A DNA stretch of 64,000 nucleotides, from contig CAKZRR010000036.1 in NCBI GenBank assembly GCA_937146805.1, positions 62,001 through 126,000 on the forward strand, in the 5' to 3' direction. Positions 45,109 through 52,752 of this stretch are shown piece by piece. The notes below the pieces were generated by a model. The model was not told the origin of the DNA. It saw only the letters and a program-made list of their open reading frames with translations, and did not search any database. The translations under genes and the position numbers were made by a program. Position 1 is the stretch's first letter. Each line of letters opens with the position of its first letter. The stretch is from an uncultured Owenweeksia sp. Lineage in GTDB: Bacteria > Bacteroidota > Bacteroidia > Flavobacteriales > Schleiferiaceae.

Positions 45109-46116
45109 ATGGCAATAGATAGAAACCAGCACCTTAAAAAAGTTTTGGATACACACGACATCCAAAAACTACCAGAATTACCTACGTACATTGAGAAAAA
45201 GAATAAAGTTAAGAAAGCTCTCTCGGCAAAATTTGCCAGTGAGAAGGCTTCGATGCCTATTGATTCGGGATCGTACGCGAAAGGTACAAGCATCAATACC
45301 AAGTTTGATATTGATTGCTGTATTCCTTTTAGGAAAAAGATCTCTGACTCTGATAAAGGCTTTAGTTCTCTCGAAAAAATGTACAATGCTGTACATGATT
45401 ATCTAAGAAACGAATATGTTGATGAAGATGATGATATTGTCAAAGAGGATGTTCGGAAGCAGAAGGTTTCAATAGGTATGAAATTTAAATTCGATGATGG
45501 AGATGAATTTGAACTAGATGTAGTTCCGGGTAGGGAAAGGCCAAACAATGGAAGTTATAATGATGAAAGTACGGACCTAAGTCTTTATATCAAGCCATCC
45601 CAAAGAACCAAAAAAGAAGAGGAGGATAACAAAACAAGGATCCGGACAAATGTTAAAAAGCATGTTGAACTCTTAAAAGGTGAGTCTCGCAAGCATGAAA
45701 GGAAGATAGCGAGATTACTGAAGGTCTGGAAAACGGAAAGAAAAAATAAAAATGGAGGGAAGCTTATAAAGTCTTTTGTAATGGAGGTTTACACTAGAGA
45801 TGCGTTTGATGCCTGCGATAATTTACCAAGTGGACTTTGGGAAAAAACTAAAATGGTGATGACATATATTATTGAGAGGATAGAATCTACCAAGTTAGAA
45901 GACCCAGCCAATTCGAGTAATATAATATCGGACTCCATGAGTTCCACAGCCAAAACTGACACGAGAAGGGCTATGGAGAAAACCATCTCGGATATTGACG
46001 AGGATGGTGATACGATCAAGGATTACTTTCCAATTAATGAAGAATACGATGTTGAAGAGGAGGATACGTCTTCATCCAATTCTGCATCTTATCTATCTAC
46101 AAATAAGTTTGGTTAA
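45109..46116 (+). CDS. OAS/CD-NTase-like nucleotidyltransferase with C-terminal glycine tail
   Basis: This 335-residue protein has the polymerase-beta-type nucleotidyltransferase signature: GSYAKGT (G54, S55), FDIDCCI (D67, D69) and ELDVVPGRE (D137), with a helical C-terminal domain (RLLKVWK, YIIERIES) containing LEDPANSSNI, which resembles the conserved OAS/CD-NTase segment. All catalytic residues appear present, so it could make a nucleotide second messenger; nucleotidylation of another target is an alternative. The end (about residues 308-335) is acidic and serine-rich, ending NKFG. In type II CBASS a C-terminal glycine of the cyclase is the residue conjugated by Cap2; the E2-E1 protein encoded next would do the same here. 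Confidence 0.87.
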   Translation: MAIDRNQHLKKVLDTHDIQKLPELPTYIEKKNKVKKALSAKFASEKASMPIDSGSYAKGTSINTKFDIDCCIPFRKKISDSDKGFSSLEKMYNAVHDYLRNEYVDEDDDIVKEDVRKQKVSIGMKFKFDDGDEFELDVVPGRERPNNGSYNDESTDLSLYIKPSQRTKKEEEDNKTRIRTNVKKHVELLKGESRKHERKIARLLKVWKTERKNKNGGKLIKSFVMEVYTRDAFDACDNLPSGLWEKTKMVMTYIIERIESTKLEDPANSSNIISDSMSSTAKTDTRRAMEKTISDIDEDGDTIKDYFPINEEYDVEEEDTSSSNSASYLSTNKFG

Positions 46117-46119
46117 GCA

Positions 46120-48267
46120 TTGGAAGAACTACTATCGAACAAAATCCATAGACTATTGGGAGAGGATGAGGATTTGAAGATCACATCCCCTTTTACTATG
46201 GAGGATTATTGGTGCATAGGGACAATTCAAGTTAGCTACCTAACTGCCAAACTTGATTTTGAAACCTGGGTACCTCATAACTATCCTCTAACTCTCCCCA
46301 ATGCTGATAATATTTCCATCGTTTTTAAAAACGCTGATTTGATTGGCTTTGACCATATCAATATGGATGGGTCAGTTTGCTTTCACCCAGAAAAAGATTC
46401 TGACTTTGAACGTAAGTTTTTAGAGGAGATTAAAGGGCTGAAGGATTGGATCCAAAAGTTTTACATTCTCAATAGTGAATCAGAAAGGTATGATTACTTA
46501 ATCCATCCTGTAAACCCCAATAATAGGGTGCAAGTGTTTTTCTCAGATTTGGATAGGTCGTTTAGAAAGCATGAGTACGGAGGATTTCTTTATTCTCCTT
46601 TTGACAAGAGCATAGTCCATACGAGGTTTGAGCAAAATCAAAGATTAGACAGCTACTTCAGAATTGGCTTTGGGAAAAATCAAGAGGATCAATGGTCAAA
46701 GTCATTTCTGGCAATCCTTAGTGAAGAATATGTAAGGAAAGGCATTTGGTACTTTATTGAAGATGAACCGTTAATCCCTAGTGAAAGAAAGCGAAAACCA
46801 GTTAAATCCTGGAAAGATATACAAAGATATTTTTCCCAAGAGTTTATGCAGTATTTATACGATGGTCTTAAAAGGAACTTCAACAAAAGTTTTTTTACTG
46901 ATGACCTTTTGTTTCTCACAATCGGCTATAGAATTCCTTCTGACGAGGGTTATGAAGTGCATTGGGATTTAATTTTAATTAGCAAGGACTCAATCCCGAT
47001 TGAAACAGAACGAATTCCCAAGGATGAGCAAGTAGGAGGAAAGAAATACAGGGGTGCTGCTAAGGAAGTAGAAATCAACTGGGGCTTAACCACCAACATG
47101 AGCTATGATCGTTTTTTTGGAAGAGGTCGTTTTTGTGATACTCTTATTAACTCAAGGGTTTTATTGATTGGCTGTGGTGCGTTGGGCTCAACGATAGCGG
47201 AGACATTGGTGCGTGGCGGGCTAAAGAAACTATTTATTGAGGACTTCGATAACGTTGCTAGTGGTAACATTTGCCGGGCCAAGTTCAATTTAAATGATGT
47301 GGGTAAACAGAAAGTTTCTGTGTTAGCTGAAAAACTAAATCAGATTTCGCCTCACGTTGAGATTGTACCTTTTGACGTGAAGCTAAATCTATTTAAAAAT
47401 TCCACGCTCGAAAGCGATTTAGAAAAATCTGTGGATTTAATAATCGACTGTAGTACTGACCCTGAAGTGACCTTTATACTTGACTCGCTTGAAAAGCGGC
47501 CAAGGGTTTTTAGTCTGGCCCTGACCAATAAGGCAAAATCACTAATAAGTATTACTGGTCAGGATTTGACTGTGAACGCACATAATTTATTCTCTCACTT
47601 TGAGAATGAACTACCATCATATTATGAAGGTGCTGGTTGTGGCTATGCTACTTTTGAAGCAAGCTTCAATGATATAGGTGCATTGGTGCACCCTGTTTTT
47701 AAAAGAATCAATAGGCAGCTGCAGCTACAGGAAAGCACAAACTCCCAAACCCTGGTAGCAAAAGATCTTTCTGATACCAAAGGAATAGAGCTAATCACTT
47801 ACACACAGCTATTTCAACGAGACTTAAAATCCTACCTGTATATAGCTGATTCTGTATTTCCTGAAATTGAAAAAGCGGTTAAAGATCATTACCCAAAAGA
47901 GTTTGGAGGTGTATTTATAGGAAACTCAACTTCCAGTCACTCTCTATTGATAGAAGATATTTTGATACCAGATGCCTATGAAAATGGTAGGACTGTCTTT
48001 GTCCGTCACCCAGGCTCACTGAATGATAGGCTAAAACTAATTCATCAAGAATCTGATGGCAGAATTGATTATGTAGGAGAGTGGCATTCTCATCCTGACG
48101 CAGCGGTTGTCCCAAGTTCAACAGATAAAAAAGCGATGGATATTATCTCTAAAAACAAAGATATTAATACTACCAGCCCCATAATGGCAATAATGGAGGT
48201 TAGGAAAGACCACACAAGCATAGGATTCTATATTTATAAAGACAATAAGATTTACAGTTATGAGTGA
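46120..48267 (+). CDS. Single-chain E2-E1-JAB protein (ubiquitin-like conjugation and deconjugation)
   Basis: This 715-residue protein has three parts. (1) An E2-like domain, about residues 1-115, with GFDHINMDGSVCFHPE, where Cys87 is the likely catalytic residue. (2) A ThiF/E1 adenylyltransferase, about 340-540, with LLIGCGALGSTIAETL (G351-S357), DNVASGNICRAKF and a candidate catalytic Cys507 in GAGCGYATFEAS. (3) A JAB/JAMM protease, about 580-715, with Glu594, His656, His658 and Asp669 (EWHSHPDAAVVPSSTD), matching HxHx10D. In type II CBASS, Cap2 (E2-E1) and Cap3 (JAB) are separate; here they are fused. The start is a TTG at 46120, four bases after the previous stop; the next ATG (46198) would remove the first helix. 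Confidence 0.93.
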   Translation: MEELLSNKIHRLLGEDEDLKITSPFTMEDYWCIGTIQVSYLTAKLDFETWVPHNYPLTLPNADNISIVFKNADLIGFDHINMDGSVCFHPEKDSDFERKFLEEIKGLKDWIQKFYILNSESERYDYLIHPVNPNNRVQVFFSDLDRSFRKHEYGGFLYSPFDKSIVHTRFEQNQRLDSYFRIGFGKNQEDQWSKSFLAILSEEYVRKGIWYFIEDEPLIPSERKRKPVKSWKDIQRYFSQEFMQYLYDGLKRNFNKSFFTDDLLFLTIGYRIPSDEGYEVHWDLILISKDSIPIETERIPKDEQVGGKKYRGAAKEVEINWGLTTNMSYDRFFGRGRFCDTLINSRVLLIGCGALGSTIAETLVRGGLKKLFIEDFDNVASGNICRAKFNLNDVGKQKVSVLAEKLNQISPHVEIVPFDVKLNLFKNSTLESDLEKSVDLIIDCSTDPEVTFILDSLEKRPRVFSLALTNKAKSLISITGQDLTVNAHNLFSHFENELPSYYEGAGCGYATFEASFNDIGALVHPVFKRINRQLQLQESTNSQTLVAKDLSDTKGIELITYTQLFQRDLKSYLYIADSVFPEIEKAVKDHYPKEFGGVFIGNSTSSHSLLIEDILIPDAYENGRTVFVRHPGSLNDRLKLIHQESDGRIDYVGEWHSHPDAAVVPSSTDKKAMDIISKNKDINTTSPIMAIMEVRKDHTSIGFYIYKDNKIYSYE

Positions 48268-49066
48268 TAAAATTAATATTGGTGATTTGTTTGCTGGCCT
48301 TCAAAGTCAAATTCAAGCTAGGTTCAGTACTAATCGTAAGTTTATCGGACATGCGGTATCAAAAGGAGATTCATTGGAAAACGTATGGATAGAATGGCTT
48401 CGTCAATACCTCCCAAATCGTTATTGTGTCGACAAAGCTTTTGTCATAGACTCAAAGGGACAAGTCAGTCAGCAGCTTGACTTGGTGATTTACGACCAAC
48501 ATTTTACTCCTTTTGTATTTAAGCAGGATGGTGTCATCTACATACCCGCAGAAGGGGTTTATGCAGTTTTTGAAGTAAAGCCAGAAATTACAAAGGGATA
48601 TATTGAATACGCTGGAGAAAAAATAGCTAGTGTGCGCAAGCTACATCGTACTTCCACAAACATTATTGATCGGGGAAAACAATACGACCCTCGTCCACTA
48701 ACTAAGATAATTGGGGGGCTACTGGCTGTGGAAAGTTCAATTTCAGAAGAAACGGTAAAAAAGCATATTAAAGCGCTTAAACCATTAGAAGCCTTTGATA
48801 TGGGGTGTGGTGTTTCTACTGGTAGTTTTTATGTGAACTATGAGGGAAAGGAAGACCCCGACATTCAGGATTTCAATAAGCGCATTAGTGAATACTACAA
48901 AAACCGGGAAATAAGCGAAGTCGAATTCAGTGCCGCCAAACATTCATTAGTCACTTTTTTTCTACAGCTATCCCGATATCTGCAACAATCAATAGGTAGC
49001 GTGGCAGCCATTGATCTTGGAGCATATGCCAAGGCTATTAAATTTGAAATTGATGAAGAATTATGA
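48260..49066 (+). CDS. DUF6602 family protein, possible PD-(D/E)XK nuclease
   Basis: This 268-residue protein resembles DUF6602: KGDSLENVWIEWLRQYLPNR, then FVIDSKGQVSQQLDLVIYD and IYIPAEGVYAVFEVKPEI. Asp74 in QLDLVIYD and Glu105-x-Lys107 in FEVK have the order and spacing of a PD-(D/E)XK nuclease core, with Glu40 in the preceding helix. DNA cleavage is plausible but unproven. It overlaps the E2-E1-JAB gene by eight bases and the next gene by four, so translation is coupled. As the only visible nuclease candidate it may be an effector or a processing subunit. Confidence 0.82.
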   Translation: MSDKINIGDLFAGLQSQIQARFSTNRKFIGHAVSKGDSLENVWIEWLRQYLPNRYCVDKAFVIDSKGQVSQQLDLVIYDQHFTPFVFKQDGVIYIPAEGVYAVFEVKPEITKGYIEYAGEKIASVRKLHRTSTNIIDRGKQYDPRPLTKIIGGLLAVESSISEETVKKHIKALKPLEAFDMGCGVSTGSFYVNYEGKEDPDIQDFNKRISEYYKNREISEVEFSAAKHSLVTFFLQLSRYLQQSIGSVAAIDLGAYAKAIKFEIDEEL

Positions 49067-50142
49067 GTAAAGCTGTTAAATACGCACAAAATGGGGCAGT
49101 CATTTTCGGGATAACTAATGCCTTGCTAAACGCTTTGAATCAGCTTGAAGAAAAAAAAGGCAATCTCAATTTGAAGTTTGATTGGTCAAGGCTCTTGCAA
49201 GCTGGGGGCAAAGGAGCATTGGTAGGTGGAGTAGGGGGAGCTGTGATAGGTGGTATAATAGATTGGGAGAATAGCAGAGAAGAGCCACTTAATACGAATG
49301 CTATAATGAACAGGATTATCACAGATTTAAAATTATCAAGTGAAGATCCTGTTTACCAGACGCTTTCGGCCAAGGCAGCGGTTATTGTAAAGCTCATTCA
49401 ATCGCGATTTAAAAGTCAATTAGGTGGAAAGCTGATAAAAATAGGATCAACAGAGGAAAATACAGCCCTTCAGGAAGACTTCGATATTGACATCACAATA
49501 CCCTTCAAGCCCAACAGCTTTGCTTCAACTTCAATTATGTTTGAAGAACTATTCTCATTTTTGGAGAGTGAATACGATGACAAGGACTTGGTTAAAATAA
49601 GGAAGCAGAAGAAATCAATCGGAATTTTATATCAAATAGGAGATTACGATTGCAAGATTGATCTAGTTCCATATAAGCAGAGTAAAACGCAGGATAAGAC
49701 TATTGGCTACCTTTTTGTAAACAATAATTCATTGTTCAGAGAAGACAGCTACACTAAAACAGATATTTCCGCGCTCAAAAGCATAAACCTGACGCCAACT
49801 CAGCAAAAGCTAGTTGTAGCTTTTAAAGGTTGGAAAAGAAAGTTGGATCTCCCACTTAGTTCGCATCTTCTAAAGCTGCTTATAGTAGAGGCCTACAAAA
49901 AACAACCTAACCCCATACCAAGAGCTTTCACAGGTAAAGTTCTGATGGTAGCGAGATATATAGAGGATAATATCGAAGAGAGAAGAGTCGTAAGTCTTGA
50001 GAATACAAATAATGTTTTAACCCAAATGCCTTATAGTGAAAAGAGGCAAATTCGAACAGCCTGTAGAAGACTTCGTGAGGACTATGATTATCAGCCAAAT
50101 TCAATGTTAGAATATTTTGAACCGACTACTAGTTTGATTTGA
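49063..50142 (+). CDS. Second nucleotidyltransferase with N-terminal glycine-zipper membrane segment
   Basis: This 359-residue protein has an amphipathic N-terminal stretch (AVIFGITNALLNAL) and a glycine-zipper segment at about residues 48-66 (GGKGALVGGVGGAVIGGII), likely membrane-inserting. It then has a nucleotidyltransferase domain: KIGST (G128, S129), DFDIDITI (D141, D143) and CKIDLVPY (D200). The C-terminal helical part (VVAFKGWKRK, VARYIEDNIEE, CRRLREDYDYQPNS) parallels the protein encoded at 45109, so they are paralogues. It does not end in glycine. The membrane segment could make it an effector or membrane-tethered synthase; this is inference. Its start overlaps the previous stop by four bases (ATGA). 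Confidence 0.87.
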   Translation: MSKAVKYAQNGAVIFGITNALLNALNQLEEKKGNLNLKFDWSRLLQAGGKGALVGGVGGAVIGGIIDWENSREEPLNTNAIMNRIITDLKLSSEDPVYQTLSAKAAVIVKLIQSRFKSQLGGKLIKIGSTEENTALQEDFDIDITIPFKPNSFASTSIMFEELFSFLESEYDDKDLVKIRKQKKSIGILYQIGDYDCKIDLVPYKQSKTQDKTIGYLFVNNNSLFREDSYTKTDISALKSINLTPTQQKLVVAFKGWKRKLDLPLSSHLLKLLIVEAYKKQPNPIPRAFTGKVLMVARYIEDNIEERRVVSLENTNNVLTQMPYSEKRQIRTACRRLREDYDYQPNSMLEYFEPTTSLI

Positions 50143-50252
50143 AAGGTCTTTAAAATATTAGATTTCTGATATCAACGTGACTATGTATTACGGACATTTC
50201 TTTATTTTTCCTATAATTAATATTATGTAAAATTATAGTTTCTAAAACAAAA

Positions 50253-50278
50253 AAGGGAACAGTTAAAACCGCTCCCTT
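50253..50278 (-). terminator. Terminator of the TPR-protein gene
   Basis: Read on the minus strand, AAGGGA and TCCCTT form a six-base stem followed by TTTTTGTTTT. It lies 29 bases past the stop at 50307 and also separates this gene from the convergent end of the five-gene operon. Confidence 0.65.
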
Positions 50279-50306
50279 CCTTGGCATCTATCCAACAAGT
50301 AACAAC

Positions 50307-51614
50307 TTATCCTAAACCATCCAATTTGGCTTGGGTATCTTTCGCTTCTTGATACATCTTAAGCTTATAATACACTTCTTTAAGCGCTTTTAAAGTATCT
50401 TCATCCTTAGGCTCTAAACTGTGTGCTTTTTCAAAATACGGTAACGCCAATTTAAATTCAGCATCCTGCTTCTTTTTAAATGCATTGTACTTGGTAGTTT
50501 CGTTAAAGCCCAATTTGTTCATGTCTTCGGTAAATGCATTGGCTTTCTCTACATGTATTAATCCACGCATGTAAATGGGGTCCATATAATCTTCATCCAA
50601 AGCAATGGCTTTATCATATGCTACCACCGCCTTCTCGGCATCTTTTATATCGGTTTGATAAATAAAACCCATAATATAATGCAGCATTTTGCTGTTAGGA
50701 TCTTTAACAATGGCTGCTTCTAAGTTTACCAAAGCTTTGTCAAACTCTTCCTTTTCTAAATAGGTTTGTAATTCGGCTCGTAATAAAGTTTCATCTTCCG
50801 GAAAAGCGGCTCTACCTTTTTTAATATAAGAATCGTAACCCGCTTGGTCGTCTTTCTTTAAACTCAAATTGGCCAATGTTACATACAATGAAGCACGAAT
50901 ATCACCTTCCACACGCGGATCCTTGTATTTTTCTAATCTAACCAAACGATCCATTTGTTTACGGCTAGCAAACTCTCGCTCTTCTCCGTTTTCTATGCTG
51001 GTGGCAAAGTACTGGCGACCTTGATAATTCAAAGCAACCAATTCTTTATTAATAGCAATGGCTTCATCAATACTTCCTGCATTTTGCGCCATTACAGCCG
51101 CATTATATAGCATACTGGTATCGGTGCCCATTTCCATTTCCTTTTTAAGATCGTAGCAACGTTTAAAGCTCATATAAGCCTCGGCAAACTCTTTATTGTT
51201 GTTTTGAGTTATTCCTTGGTTGCCATAAATCGCAGCAATGCCTGATAAATCTGTACGAGCGGCATCACTCTTAGAGCCTTTACCTGTGCTGCTCTCAAAA
51301 GCAATTAATTTTTTATAGGATTCGGTAGCTTTCGTCAAGGCATCTGCATCCAACGCTTTAATCGTAGCATCCTGACTGGTGGCAATTTGGTAATTTATTT
51401 TTCCATTGTAAAAGTAAAACTTGGCTAGGTCTTTCGATTTTATGGCAGATACCTCTTTAGTTTCAATTAGCTGGCTGGCTTCATCTATGTATTGCTTCGC
51501 TTCAGGTATATCCTGACGGTTAAAAGCAATAATAGCGCTCGAAATTTTGGGTCCTTCTTGTGCATTGATAAACCCGGCAAATAATAGGGTTAAAATAACT
51601 ATGGTACGTTTCAT
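50307..51614 (-). CDS. Exported TPR-repeat protein
   Basis: From the ATG at 51614 it is 435 residues, with a signal peptide (TIVILTLLFAGFINAQ) and a series of TPR-like helical repeats (DEAIAINKELVALNYQ, EFDKALVNLEAAIVKDP, DAEKAVVAYDKAIALDE, LPYFEKAHSLEPKDE). It is likely a periplasmic protein-protein scaffold. An in-frame upstream start at 51683 would place a non-signal extension ahead of the signal and is rejected. Role unknown; it is monocistronic. Confidence 0.85.
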   Translation of the reverse strand: MKRTIVILTLLFAGFINAQEGPKISSAIIAFNRQDIPEAKQYIDEASQLIETKEVSAIKSKDLAKFYFYNGKINYQIATSQDATIKALDADALTKATESYKKLIAFESSTGKGSKSDAARTDLSGIAAIYGNQGITQNNNKEFAEAYMSFKRCYDLKKEMEMGTDTSMLYNAAVMAQNAGSIDEAIAINKELVALNYQGRQYFATSIENGEEREFASRKQMDRLVRLEKYKDPRVEGDIRASLYVTLANLSLKKDDQAGYDSYIKKGRAAFPEDETLLRAELQTYLEKEEFDKALVNLEAAIVKDPNSKMLHYIMGFIYQTDIKDAEKAVVAYDKAIALDEDYMDPIYMRGLIHVEKANAFTEDMNKLGFNETTKYNAFKKKQDAEFKLALPYFEKAHSLEPKDEDTLKALKEVYYKLKMYQEAKDTQAKLDGLG

Positions 51615-51634
51615 CTTGTTTATTTGATTTAGGG

Positions 51635-51642
51635 CAAAAATA
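51635..51642 (-). promoter_or_regulatory. -7 promoter box for the TPR-protein gene
   Basis: TATTTTTG on the minus strand fits TAnnTTTG, 20 bases upstream of the ATG at 51614. This also supports the shorter start. Confidence 0.55.
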
Positions 51643-51769
51643 AAATTATTTCCAATCTTCAATGATGTAATCATAAAATTCAATATTGTAGAATTTTTCG
51701 TGCATTGAAATGAAAACTTTGCGTTACTTTACCTCTTATTATATTACTAAAAACTTAATTCTTTTTTGA

Positions 51770-52069
51770 ATGAAAATGGATATTCAAACTGTTGGTTTTA
51801 ACGCTCAAGCAGAGCTAACTGACTTCGCCAAGGAAAAAACTGAAAAGTTAAGTCACTATTTTGATCAAATTGTAGGAGCGGAAATTTATCTTAAACAAGA
51901 TAATAACGACAAACAACAAACCAAAGTAGCCGAAATCAAGCTCAATATTCCGGGAAACGATTTATTTGCCGAAAGCCGTTCGCACAAATTTGAAATTGCG
52001 ATAAACGAAACAACCGAAAAATTAAAAGGTCAAATCCGAAAGTTAAAAACCAAGTACGCCACGCGATAG
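51770..52069 (+). CDS. hpf: Ribosome hibernation-promoting factor (short HPF/RaiA type)
   Basis: This 99-residue protein has the HPF/RaiA fold signature: DIQTVGFNAQAELTDFAKEK, EIYLKQDNNDKQQTKVAEIKL and a conserved basic helix RKLKTKYATR at the end. It binds the 30S subunit during stationary phase. The short form lacks a C-terminal dimerisation domain. It is followed by a strong hairpin shared with the convergent pyrophosphohydrolase gene. Confidence 0.95.
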   Translation: MKMDIQTVGFNAQAELTDFAKEKTEKLSHYFDQIVGAEIYLKQDNNDKQQTKVAEIKLNIPGNDLFAESRSHKFEIAINETTEKLKGQIRKLKTKYATR

Positions 52070-52104
52070 CACTGTGTTTTTGACTACAACATTGGTACTA
52101 AGTT

Positions 52105-52139
52105 GCCCAACTCCTTTAAAGGTGTTGGGCATTTTTTTG
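52105..52139. terminator. Bidirectional terminator between hpf and the pyrophosphohydrolase gene
   Basis: GCCCAAC and GTTGGGC flank CCTTTAAAGG, itself a perfect palindrome, so the whole forms a long hairpin followed by ATTTTTTT. It lies between the convergent hpf and pyrophosphohydrolase genes. Confidence 0.88.
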
Positions 52140-52140
52140 T

Positions 52141-52530
52141 TTAAGCCTTTTCCAAAACCTTGCCAATATTAGGCTTAAAGTATAATTCGCTTTTTAAAAT
52201 TTTCCCATCCTCTCGGTAAATAGCATTACCATCAGCATCTAGCTTGCTCATATTACTTTCTTGTATTTCATCAAATACTTTTTCAATTACCTCTTGCAAA
52301 CCATGCTTTAATATGGTGCCGCATAAAATGTACATCATATCACCCAAGGCATCGGCAATCTCTACCAAGTCGCCATTTTTAGCGGCTTCCAGGTATTCTT
52401 CATTTTCTTCTTGCATCAATCGGTGGCGCAGCTCATACGTATCGCTGCCGGCCTGGGCTTTGGGACGTTCCTCATTGCCAATTCCAAATACTTCGTGAAA
52501 GTGGGCTACCTTTTCTATTTGTTTCTTCAT
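52141..52530 (-). CDS. MazG-like nucleoside triphosphate pyrophosphohydrolase
   Basis: This 129-residue all-alpha protein shows the MazG/HisE-type metal-binding pattern: EENEEYLEAAKNGDLVEIADALGDMMYIL, with glutamates in two helices. It probably hydrolyses noncanonical nucleoside triphosphates. Such enzymes are often annotated as phosphoribosyl-ATP diphosphatase-like; no his gene is nearby, so a house-cleaning role is more likely. Confidence 0.85.
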   Translation of the reverse strand: MKKQIEKVAHFHEVFGIGNEERPKAQAGSDTYELRHRLMQEENEEYLEAAKNGDLVEIADALGDMMYILCGTILKHGLQEVIEKVFDEIQESNMSKLDADGNAIYREDGKILKSELYFKPNIGKVLEKA

Positions 52531-52536
52531 GCTGGG

Positions 52537-52544
52537 TATATTTG
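52537..52544 (+). promoter_or_regulatory. -7 promoter box for the small membrane protein gene
   Basis: TATATTTG fits TAnnTTTG, 16 bases upstream of the ATG at 52561. It supports this small open frame as a real gene. Confidence 0.6.
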
Positions 52545-52560
52545 CTAAAAATTAATTTTA

Positions 52561-52752
52561 ATGGAAAACATTACAACAGGCCACTGGATTTTTGCCTCTT
52601 TATTTTTAATCGTTTTTGTGGGCTTTCTTATTTGGAGTTACCGTAAAGAGGCTTCTTTACATAAACTTCAGTTTGGCAGTGCCTCGGTGGTATTAGTAGG
52701 TATTGTAGTTGTTTTGTTTGTGTTTTATGTGTTAAAGCAGATTTTCAGTTAA
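52561..52752 (+). CDS. Small integral membrane protein with two hydrophobic segments
   Basis: This 63-residue protein has two predicted membrane helices, HWIFASLFLIVFVGFLIWSY and VVLVGIVVVLFVFYVLK, separated by a basic loop (RKEASLHK). It is preceded by a promoter box and overlaps the 3' end of the M14 peptidase gene by 21 bases on the opposite strand. I do not recognise the family. Confidence 0.75.
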   Translation: MENITTGHWIFASLFLIVFVGFLIWSYRKEASLHKLQFGSASVVLVGIVVVLFVFYVLKQIFS

